DNA of 64,000 nt from Micropterus salmoides (Eukaryota > Chordata > Actinopteri > Centrarchiformes > Centrarchidae): contig NW_024043372.1 of the NCBI RefSeq assembly GCF_014851395.1, positions 10,655,969 to 10,719,968 on the forward strand, given 5' to 3'. The translations under genes and the position numbers were made by a program. A model generated the notes under the pieces. The model worked only from the letters and a program-made list of their open reading frames with translations. It was not told the DNA's origin and did no database searches. Positions 42,748-54,700 of the stretch are shown here, in pieces; positions within the stretch are counted from its first letter, which is position 1, and each line of letters begins with the position of its first letter.

Positions 42748-45700
42748 GTGAGGGAAAGGGGGAGGCGGGGTGTCCTTCAGATTATTTTTGCGCCGTTACG
42801 CCTTGAATGCGGGGAAAAGGGCTTGTCCTGCGTTCCTGAGACCAGAGAGGAGGAGGAGGAGGGGTGGGGGTGCAATAAGCAGAGTCATGCTATTATTTTT
42901 TGCACGACCTAGTGTCTTAAAGGTGGGTTTTTTTGGATTTGCCTCCGGCTGTCCTCACATCCAGCCTGATTTGGGGGCATGATGAAAAAGCCTGCTGCAT
43001 GGATCTGTAGGCTGTTTTTTTTCTTTCACAGGCTGCGTGCGTGTACAAGTGAATGGCTTTACCTTAAGTCCAAAAACACAAGTTTGATTTAGAGAGCTGT
43101 TTAAAAACCGTGATCAGGTATTCGGTGCTGTGTCAGGTTCTGCTGTGATGCTTCTCAATTAATGTGTGCATGTGCTTTTAAGTAGAAATGGGCTACAGTG
43201 ACAACATCCGTGATCGTTTTGTAATAGAAGATGGGATGCTGTTTCCACTTGTGATCAGGAGGCTGCTCCAACTTTAAATGTTTTTCTAGCACTGCATGGC
43301 CGCAGAGGTGTGAAAGCCACGTGTAGGCTACAGGAAACTGTCCTTATCAAGTGCCCCTGGTGCCTTTACCATGGTCCTGTGCACTGTTGATGACCACGGT
43401 TAAGTCACCAACATCCCTTCAGCTCTAGGTCGTGCACTAACTGAAATGAACTGTAACCCACATTATTGACAAGCAGCTCATTCAGTTCACATGGAGGTTT
43501 CAGGCAAGCCAAATCTGTGCACTATTTCTTGTGGCTGTAAAATGAATCTGTCAGCGACTCTGGCAACACAACTGGCAATGAACCAACTGTAGTACTAATG
43601 GCAGTTCCACTACTTAAAATGTTTAAAACCAATCAAGGCACAGGGGATGTCAAGATGCCCTAATTAATTCAGATTCAGATTCATGAGCTGCATACAAGAA
43701 GCCACTTGCCAAATGATTGTCATTTTGTTTTCTTTTGGCTGTTAAGTTTGTCAATCTTCATGTTCTATGCACTAATGATAATCTGTCCTAACAATTGGTT
43801 AAACAGATAAAGCAGGTGATCAGTTAGGGAAACCCTGGTCATAGTGTTAAGTTAACTAAACACTTGACTAAAATTCTGTTTTAATTGTATAAGATTTAAA
43901 TGTTGCATCATGACTACACTTCCTCTGGTCATTAGATAAACCAGTGGTGGGGTAAGCTATAGGGTATAGCTGTCATGGCTATGTCGTGTACATAAACAGC
44001 TAACAGGAATGTCGGTGGCAGCCAGATCACACCAAATCCCTAATTGCCACAGGTCTGTTCCTGGTCCAGTGGGTCAGGGGCTGAGGTGGTGAAGTGCCCC
44101 AGAATTGAATTCTACTGGGCAGAGTAGCCAGGCATCTTTATACCATGGTGTCAGTTTGGCCACTGGAGTCAATAGATTTATATATATTTTTCTTTTCGTG
44201 CAGCTCACTCTGAGCACCAGATGATTTGATGGTCTCATGTCAGGGGCAAGACTGAAAAGATGCTGCTTTGCCCTTTTCTTTCCTTTCACATCACAGTGTG
44301 GGAAAGGTGAATGGTTATAGCAATAGACTGAGTATGATAGGAAAGTTGAGAGTGTAAAAATCCAATGCAGTGTTGTCTCCAGCCATAGGCCTGCATCTTG
44401 TTAATTGCTGCTGAGTGATGTGTTACACAAAACTACGTAAGAGAGGAGTTGGTCCAAGATTTTGGTCAAAATGAAGGTATTCTCTGGTTTGAGAAAAAGT
44501 AACATACATAGGCTATCTCTAAAAAAGGAACAAGGAACATTTAGTGAGAAAATGATGACAGTTAATGAATACATTTCACATAACATGGTTGCCATGGTGC
44601 GTTTCTTGCTCATTTTTCATGCCTGTTATAGAAGTCTTGAATCTCAAAAGCTGGCTTATTTTGCACCACTGTCAGAACAAAGGGGAAACGTTAATCGCAG
44701 TACGGCTTAAATCATCGGCTCATCATTATTTACTATGATTTTCTACTAAAAAACAGGTTTTAGAAAAATCACATGTTGTGAGCCTTGTGGAGCAAAGCAC
44801 ACAAAGCATTATTTGTGATGATGCCTTGCGTATAAACCAACACATTGTTCCCCTGTAATATACACAATATTTTTGAAAAGCTAGATTAATACCAGCAGGC
44901 TTGCATTTAAAAGGTGTGCAGTAGGAGGAGAAAAGACAGGCATAGAGAGGGAAGGGGAGAAACAGAGAGGAGTGTTGAGCAGTTGAGGCATCATCTATGA
45001 CTGCCAGCCATAGCCTCAGGGAGAACACAAGCACTGATGCGTGTCCCCAATAACCCAGTAGTTGGTTAAACATGTATGAGAAAGGAAAGGTGCAATTGAT
45101 TATGGCATGTGAGTGAAGATATGTGAGTAGTAATCCAGTTAGAAAAATCTAAACATTTTCATGTGTCAGTCAGAATTACTTTCTGTCTGCCTTGATATAA
45201 TTTTGTATTTTTATGTTGTTGGCAATAAACATATCAAAGGGACTCTATAAGACTGACTTACGAAGTCCCTTTGATATGATACACTATGTAGGCGAAGAAT
45301 GTTATATTATAGTGAAAGGCAAATGTGTTCAAAATCAGTTGACCTGCCATTTTTAAGCTAACGACATGATCATTTATTTTTATTGTGTCGTAATGAATTG
45401 ATAAAGATATTCACAGCTTTCAGTAACAGTGGTTTACATCTTTGCTGTTTAAAAAAAAAAAGTGGTCATTTCACTGACAATGACAAAGTGCTGCAAATCC
45501 ATTGTTATGCTGCTGATACAGAAAGCAGTTTTGAGACAGTTTACGACCTCCATCAGCAGGCATCAGAGTGACAGACAAGGTCAGGAATCCCGGTCAGATT
45601 TTTCCCGGCATCAAGATGCTTCCATGCAATTAAAATGCAACTATGTAGAAGCACGTCCTAGGGGGACTTCAGCCCCTTACATGCTATCCTATCACAGCCT

Positions 45701-48700
45701 TTATTTGTTGTAGCACATAAAGTGTCCTAATTCCCTTTGTTTCACTCCGGGTGCTTACACTGTCACAGATTGTTCCATTGTGTTTTCTGTTTTAATTGTT
45801 TTGTTCTCCCCTAAAATTGAAAGATTATCATGGGCTTTTGTGTGCCTACAAATGTTATCCCCAATTGGAAAGAGGTCTATTTTTGGATCCCTCACTGTGA
45901 AAGTTGACACCATTTTTTCCTGCTGCACGTGCACAAAGCCTGTGCATGAAAGATGCTGTTTTTAAATGTGTATTTGCAGATGAACAGTGCACCATTCCAG
46001 TCTGTTTGATATCTGCTTTATATTGCACATATTTTAATCATGTCATGTCTCTAATATATATATTATTTTAATTGTGCTTTTTGGATATTATCCTTCCATC
46101 ACTTTGATGATTGATGATTTTCTAATGATAGTCTCTGGATGTCTTTGTCTGAAGGTGTTTGAGTTCTCAGCTATAAGCACCTAATTAATGAATAGAGGAT
46201 AACCTATGACTCTGTTTTTCCTCCTTTGTGGCAAGCAATGCTGGGCAACATTAAGTGGGCATTTCCACACGGGGGCCAACAGTGAAAGGGCTAATGTGTT
46301 TTCCAGTAAACTCTAGCTTCGTCACTTGGGAGTCGCTCATGAATCTCCCTTCTAATGGGTCAGTCCTGTGGCCAAGCCCTTGCAGGAAGGTCAGAACTGT
46401 GTCTGTGCCATCCGTCCTCACTATACAGAAGTATTGTTTGCCAAGTAGAGCTTTGGTCCTCTTTCTAACAGAATGTGGTGCCAGACCTCCCTGTGCCACA
46501 TGACTGGGCGACCTCCTCCCCCCTTCCAACACCTGGTACAGCCTGGTCCATTCACCAAGCAGAACGATTATCATTCCCCTGATGGCTTTCCCTTTGGGGA
46601 CTTGACAGGTCATTTACTGTAGGCAGGTTTTAGCTTATATGGCAATGCAGGTGTTAAACACAGACATCTTTTTTTTCAACCTTTTTTCAGTTCAGTTGCA
46701 TTGTTGTCACACCTTCTGCCTATAAATGCGATGAATTACTGAGACAATTGAGACTTTTTTGAGAGTTTTTTCACAAGTCTATTGAAGCTGTGCGGCTGTA
46801 CTTCAGACATAGCTGTGCTTTGAGCAATATACTAAAATCAGCATGCTAACATGCTCATGATGACAATGCTGATGGTAAGCATTTGTTCACCATCTTAGTT
46901 TAACGTGTTAGCATGCTAACATTTGCTAATTAGCACTAAACACAAAGTACAGCTGTAGATGGTGGGATTAGTTTTACAGGTAATTGGTCACAATTGGCAA
47001 GATTTTGGCAAATTATAAGCATTTTCCTAATTAGTAGGTAAATGTAAAGTAGGTAGGTCGTTAGGTAGGTAGATTTATTTTGTCACAATATAACAAGTTA
47101 TATTCTGCTACATAGCAGACAATATACATTAATACAGGAGCAATAATAAAAATGGTATACAGAAATTAACTATAATCAATGATGATATATGTACCAGTGA
47201 TAGTAGAGGACACTATGAAGCAGTGCTGAGGATGAATTTGAGCTTAAAAGTTTTATAGCTTGGGGGGAAAATCTGCTCTGTAGTCTGGTGGTGTGGCAGC
47301 TGAAACTTCATGCCCCCTCTTCCCAGAAGGCAGCAGGGTGAACAGGCTGTGGCTGGGTGGGTGCTGTCCTTTAGTATCCTTTGGGCTCTGCGTAGGCACC
47401 TCACCTCACTGATATCACTGATGCTCGGGAGATGGGTACCAATGATCTTCTGAGCAGTTTTAATCGCCCGCTGCAGATCCCTCCAGTTTGTGATGTTTCC
47501 AGTCAGGATGCTTACTATTTCTCCTCTGTAATAGCTGACAAGAACGTGGCGTGGGAATTTAGCCTTCTTTATCTTCCTCAAAAAATACAGGCGTAAAGTG
47601 TGGAGATGTGAGATGACCAAGTCAAGTTCTCTGTGATGCTGAACCTGAAACTGTTCACCTGCTCCACCTCAGTCAGAGGATCACCAAAGCAAATACAGTT
47701 CATCTTATGGGGGGCATGAATGTCTCTACCACATTTCACGACAATCCATCCAATAGTTAATGTGAGATAGATGTCACTCAAAACTACAAATGTGAACCTC
47801 ATGATGGCACTAGAGGAACAGGCAGAGATTTACCAAAGTCTTTAGGATTCATCCTCTGGAAACTATGAGTGTTCAGTCCATCCAGTAGATGCTGACATAT
47901 TTTGCAGGATAAGTGAAAACTTTGACCAGCTGGTGGCTGCTTCGGGTAGTTAGGATTATCCTCTGGGCACCATGAATGTCTGTACAAAATGTCTTGACAA
48001 TCCATTCAGTAGTTGTTGAGATATTTCAGTCTGGACCAAAGAGTTGGACTGACGTTGCCATCCCTAGAGCCACACCACCAGCATGGCTAATGAATTAGGT
48101 GCATATAAACTTTTAAAACCTACACCAGTAACACCACACCACCACTGTCAAGTTACAGTGATTTATTGTACAAGACGCAGCGCATAGGGACACAGTCCAG
48201 CATCATCTGGTGTATCTAATCAGTGATGTGCGGTCAACCTGTCAGCCATAGTTCACTCATAAAAAGAAAGAGGTGCAGAGTGATGGGTTGGATGTGCTAT
48301 CTGTAATCCACAGCTGTTTCCATCTGCATCTGAGCCGTGTCATCATCTGTGCGTCTAAGAGAGATGTAAGGCTTACTGCGTTCCCATCATGACTTGCTTG
48401 GTAGGCGGCTTACATACATCTGAGACATAAAAGAGCTCCCTGATTGAGATACTGGATACATAAACTCAAGGCTGTATTTAGAAAGAGAGAAATAAAGGAG
48501 AGATAAGCATGCGGGTGTCTGTGTGAGGTAGAAGGAAAGAATGAGGAAACAAGGCAAAAATATGAAATAGATAAACAGACACAGACAGATGGAGACATCA
48601 TAGAATCTATCCCAGAACTTCTATGACATTGAATATACATCAGTGGTTGTCCTACTTTAATCAGCTATTAACCTTCAAATAATGTAATCAGTTTTAGTGC

Positions 48701-51700
48701 TGTAAATGCTGTAGTAGAGGCATTTGCAGCTCAAAGGCACTACTTGCATTTTACATGAAAATTAAATTTTAAGATGATTACGACCAGTGAAAAATGTCAG
48801 TCAGCAGCATTACTAAAAATATTGGGCATGTAAATCACAAGTTAACCCCAATTAGCACCAAAGAAGGGACACATTTCATCTGGTGGTCAAAGGGAACACA
48901 ATGAGCCTGACATTGCCACTGATTAAAGCTTTGAGATCACTGAAGTGTATGTACTGTATGTGTGTGTGCACAGGGTACCTCCTGCTAGCTTTGCTAAATA
49001 GAGGATAAGTGGTTGATGAGGCTTGTGTGTCTACTACACAGGAATCCCTCCTCCCCAATCTCTCACTCCAGCTACCCAGGGGAGTGGTAGACTGCAGGGC
49101 TAGTGTTGGCTGATTGACTCTGATACATGTGCTGCATATTTCATGCCCTCCAGTCTGTCTGCATGAGATGCAGAGACACGCAGATAGATGGACTGAAAGA
49201 GACCGAAAGACAGTTGGACACAGAGGGAGAAAGAGAACGAGATCAGATTGACCTTTATGGGGAGGTTGCATCCTGTGTGTATTTCTCTGTGTCTCTTTAT
49301 ATTATATTGTTTGGGACTGTCTCTCTTCCTTACTTACTACTATGTGACCCACTATGGCATCACTGAAGTCTGCTGCGCTCAGCAGTCAGCACGTTTGTAC
49401 ACAGCAGCTTTGAGACACTACAGCTGACAACCAGCAGCAGGTCGCTTTAGTCCCAGCAAGCATTAAAGGCAGAAGATATGCTCAGTATACCTCAGTGGTT
49501 CTCCAGGGAGTTCCCATTTACCAGAAGAGCAGGCACTCCATCTATTTGTGCTTTGACGGGTAAAGTTGATCCACTCTCAATGATGTGTGATTATGAGGTT
49601 TATTTTGCCAAATGCTCCTGTTGGTCTGGCATTGACTCATCATTTCAATTCTTTTCATCTGACTTTATTTTCACAGTATACTAGGCCTGCAGCTAATGAT
49701 TATTTTCATTATCAATTAATCTTTCTTCCTATCTTTTTGATGAGCTGTTTTGTCAGTTCCCATCACAATTTTGCCAGAGGCTTTTTTGTTAAATTTCTTC
49801 AACAATTAGATAATTATCAAAATAGTTGTCACTTCATTTACAGGCCATCGAAAAAACGATTTATCAAGTCACGATTTCAGCACTACAGTGTACAAGCCAA
49901 ACTGCATTCGTCAATAGAAAGATTCAGCCTCATTACACGTTGAATTGGCTGTAGAGTTGACAAACCTTTCAGTATCAGCCACATTTCCAAATGTATTATC
50001 TTAAGTACTCTGTAGAGTATACTACATCGTATTTCTAAGCAGATGTTTTTTGTTCTGTGTGTCCAGATGAGGATGACGAAGGGGAGCGCAACGCTGTTCC
50101 TCTCACACCCCTCGACAGCTTCTTCTCTGATGACTCTCTCAAACAACAAAAGAAGAAGAAGCCCAAAAAGATGAAAGAGGGGAAAATGCCCAAAGTTAAG
50201 AAGAGGAAAAAGGAGGTAAGACGTAATTCACACTCAACACCATCTGTCATGACCTCGAACGCAACAGCTTGGCAGGCTTTGCTCTTTTGCTGTCTCTGCA
50301 ATTGAATCAAAGGTGTGTTTTGGCTGCTGGACCGCCTCTGTAATCTGAATGAGAGGCAGTGGACTGTCTCAGGTTGGCAGCAGTGGCACCGTCATTGCCA
50401 ATGTAAGCTGTGGGCTCCGAGGGCCAGTTTAGAGTGTAGATTTGTGCCTGTGGTGCTGGGGCTGCACTCAAGTAGCCTACAATGTTTGTGCCAAGCTAGA
50501 AAAGGGAGTCAGAGCTGGGACAGAGTGGTACAGACAGTCGAGTTCCTCTAGCATTTAGTCTCCAGCATTTAGCTGAGGTTTGAGCTGCTCTCAGCATTAA
50601 CACTACTGACAGTTAACCAGATTTGTTATGGTGAGATCACTAATCACTAAGATAAGCTAAACACAAAGTTTTTACAGCGTGCCTATGTGACTTTTTGCTG
50701 TAAAAACTTTTTTTTTTTTATTACGGGTTTACAGTAAATGCTAAAAAGTTTGGTTTGCCAGGTAAAGCTGTGTACAGTTGATTTATCAGAGCTTTTTTTT
50801 TACAAATAAAAACGGCTGGAAATGAGGTTGATGATAGCAGAGTTTGTAGGCTGGTGCATCTGACGACAATTTGAATCCCATTAAATTAATAACAAGCTAC
50901 CTCTAGGGTCAGACGATAGCTGATGGGTTCTGAGATCGTATTTCAGCCAATGCATTCCGCCTCTTTTGTGCTCCCCACAGACTGTTTACCTGTACGCAAC
51001 CAAAGGCCGCTCAAATGTGATTGGTCAAATGGACTACAAAAGGAAACTAGAATGCTTCCAATACCAAAATCTTGTCCCTCGCCTACAGATTCTGCATTCA
51101 TATATCTGTTTATAGAGATTAGTAGGCCGGTGTTACATATATTCTGTGAACATTATTATTGTGTTGAAGTCTATTTCCCATCAATTTGTGTTTCCTTGCC
51201 TTAATGTGAACCCAAGAGATTAGTCCTACCCTACCCTACCTATCAGCCAATTGTGTCTGCAACTTCTTAGCATAACTTAACTTAAGCCCTGACCCCAAAG
51301 CCAAAGTGACTTTCTTTGACATCTTGTCAAGACAAAAATTCTTAATGAGCTCACAGAATTCGAGGAGTCTCAGAATTTGGTGTAACACCAGAAAACAAAG
51401 ACAATGAGCTAAAAGATAGATGTCAGCAGGTTTATCACTACACCACTAGTGTAATACTTTACTACATTACACATTAATGGGAATTTGACAAACAAAGCAT
51501 CTTGTAAAGTGAGCTCTCTCATCACCAGAGAAGTCTCATCTACCTTTATTTTTCCTGATAATTTAGCCACTCAGAAGCCTTAAGAATTTTTTATTCCATG
51601 ATTACAGGAATTTACTGTATTCCCAGTGCACCGTATTTCCCGCCTGTGTTGGTGATGGCTTTAACAGTGTCAGTGACATAGCCAGGATGTTCCCCTCTGC

Positions 51701-54700
51701 TGGCTTGAGATGCCAGCAGTGCTGTGAGGAACTTGGCTGGCCAGGCTGCCACCCGGCCCTTTGGCTGCCTGTGGTAAACACTGAGCTCTGGGTCTCACTT
51801 AGCTAATGAGGGGGGGACTCCCTCTGACACTCTGCTCTCTCTCTCTTTCTCACACACACACACACACACAGACTCTGCTCTGTATTCTCCTCTTTCTTCC
51901 CTCTCCTCTCTCACACACATCACCTCACTTTGCCTTGATCGTGCTGCTGCTTTTGTTGCTGCCTTTGCGTCATAGGAACTCTAAATGTTTTCTTTCTTTC
52001 CACCTGCTGTATTACTTCTTTCTCTCATGCCCTCCCACTGAGGATCCGCAGCTGCTGTAATTCACTTCCAATCACTTGCTGAAGGTTGGTGTCAGACAGG
52101 GGCCAAAAGTCAATTGGGGTCAGAGACTGTCAGTGGCACATCCCAGTCTCAGGTCAAAGCTACTGGTGGGAGAAATGTAGCCATGGAGAGAAGTACCTGC
52201 CTTCTTTCTCTCATCTGCAGTGAAACAAAGGAACTATGTACACATGAATGGAAATGAATCTGAGTTTATAGAAGGCAGTTCATTTTATTGGCTAAAGAAG
52301 AGGCTGCAGTTTGGGTGCCATAAAACATCCATGAAGCAGTGAGGGAGCTGCTTGTATTTTGCTGAAATACAGTTGGTTTGAGATGTGCTTCTGACTAGTT
52401 TTTATAAGTTCAGTATCCTCTAAGGGATTGTGAGTCAACAGCGAGCTGTTACTGATTTCTGAAAAGAAGAGGCTGTTGTTTTGGAACCATGAAATGTTTT
52501 TACAGCGGGATTTTTTCTTGTTAAACTGGATTTTATTGAATATCCACGTCGTCGCTCATTTGATATTTTCTGTGGCATCCTCTGCAATCTCCCTAAGGCA
52601 GAGCCATTATGGGGAAGCATCTAATTTGATTACGTTATCAGCGCTTATCTGATTTTCCTCCCTCTGAAAGCAGAGACACCCTCTTTGTTGCTGACAGTGT
52701 CCTCATTGGTCCTCTGATGTGTGTGTAACATTGAACTCTGGGCCACGGTGAGGTTGTTGCACAGTTCCACCTTGTCTTTGCAGTTGCTCTCCACTGTGGT
52801 TCTGCTTCTTTGCATTTCCCTCCTCCATCTCCATCTCCACCCCCACTCCCATCCCCCATCCACAATCTTCCATTTACTCTCTCTCTCTTCTTCTTCTTCT
52901 TCTTCTTCTTATGCATAAATGAGATTTGTCTAGACGGGTGCTCTGCAACCACAGGCCTCTGCATAACAAGCTCGTTATGCAAACGCATCTGATTGGATGG
53001 CGTCGTTCCATTGGCTGCCACTGTGATAGAGTGCGTGTCGGGGGGGGGTGGGGTGGCGAGTGGCAGGATTGAAAGAAAGAGTGACAGAGAAAAAGAAAGG
53101 GGGAGTTGTTAAGAGAGAGAGAGCGAAAAAGTAATGGGGGATGCAAAAGAGAGAAAGTGAGAAAAAAGGAAGGCTTGCAGTTGGGTGAGCTATGAGAAAG
53201 AGAGAGTGAAAACTAGGAGGAGAGTGAGAGTGAGCGAGAGAAAGAGAGAGAGAGAGCTAGTGCCAGACACTGCTCAAATTTGGTCACCATGGCAACACAG
53301 CCAGGCTGCTGGTAGGGTTGGCGGGCGCTGCGGCAACGTGAGCCTTTCCACTGCGCTACAGAGCAAAACGCCTGTAAGTCTCTCCATGGATCTACACAGG
53401 CCTGCTGAGCAACAGGCAGCGAGCAGAACACAAAGCTGCTGTGCACAAATTCACTCTATAGCATGTGCACACACATGTTCACGCACAGAATGCCACATAT
53501 TGTACATGTACCTATACAAAGGCATACACAAATTCATACACTCAAGGGAAAGAAACACACACAAAAAAGAGAAAATACCCCCCCACACACAAACACACAA
53601 ACACAAAAATGATTCTTTAAGGCAAGACAAACACACCCATTCACAAACAAATACACAAAAATGCACACATGCACACACACATAGTACACAAATGATTAGG
53701 TGAGAGATGCATTATGAGAGAAACACCAGATACTTTCCCTCTCCCTCTTTCACACACACACGCACACACACACACAATCATGAACACATGAATTTGTTCA
53801 TATGCAACCCTCTTGATCACACAAACAACACCTGTTAACTGTTAAATCCATATAGCCTTCCAGATGTCTCATATTAGCCAGGCAGTTCTGAGCGGTGATT
53901 GGCTGTGCCGCCTGAAATGCTCTTTGTTTCTTGGTCGATGCAGTCGATGCATGTATAAGAGGTGAACGTGCTTCTGACTTGACTCCTTGTCAGCTCACTG
54001 CTAACTGTTGGCTTGTAATGTAATAGTTTACAAGTTTCATCGCAAGCAGAAGAATTATAACATTTGTAGCGCAGTGACACTTTGGAATGATGTAATTTAA
54101 TTTATGCAAATGCCATCAAGAAGAAGCTTTTATCCAAAGTGCTTTATAGTACACTGGCTGCATATATTTTTCGCGTGGGTGGCCACTGTGGGAGCTGTAA
54201 TCTCTTACCCTGGCAAAATAAACACCATGATTATTTGCCCAATCATTCAGTTTCATATTTTAATTATTCCCCCTTTTTATCAGTAGAATTGAAATTCTGT
54301 CTCAGAAGATACCTCTTAACTGGAGATAGATGTCGTTTATTGTGTCAGTGGTAAAATTCAGACACTGAATTCAGTTGTGACCCAATAATCTGGCTTTTAT
54401 GCCAGTTTAGTCAGTCACAATGAGATATGGGGCGAAAGCAAGATTCCAATCAGATCATACTTGTTTACATTTATAAAAAGAGCTGTTTGGCAGGAGATCT
54501 TGAGTATGTCAAAGAACTGTGAAGGTTGCTTGGGTGGAATTTCACTCACAAATATAGTTTAAGTTTTGAGAAGATGTAATTTCTACATCAGAGCAATCAG
54601 TAAAAGCCATCTGAACCTGACATATGCTCATGTCCTGCTACTGACCAATATTGTGCATTTATTTATATGTATACAAAATGTTTGTGTGTCCTTGTCAAAC

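Larger units (their letters stand above)
42748..50066 (+). other. chd5 intron 1 (7.3 kb)
   Basis: Contains the 49-nt hairpin at 45230-45278 and the nested repeat/LINE complex at 46.77-48.06 kb. No other gene was recognised. Confidence 0.75.

Noticed and set aside
45230..45278. Calling the hairpin a microRNA gene
   Set aside because: A 5-nt apical loop and only 22-nt arms do not fit a standard precursor, and no family seed was recognised; kept as a hairpin only.
46251..46613. 120-codon minus-strand frame in chd5 intron 1
   Set aside because: No similarity recognised; the surrounding sequence has no gene-like signals.
53185..53703. 172-codon plus-strand frame
   Set aside because: Made of GA- and CA-repeat translations (Arg/Glu/Lys and His/Thr runs); low complexity, not a gene.
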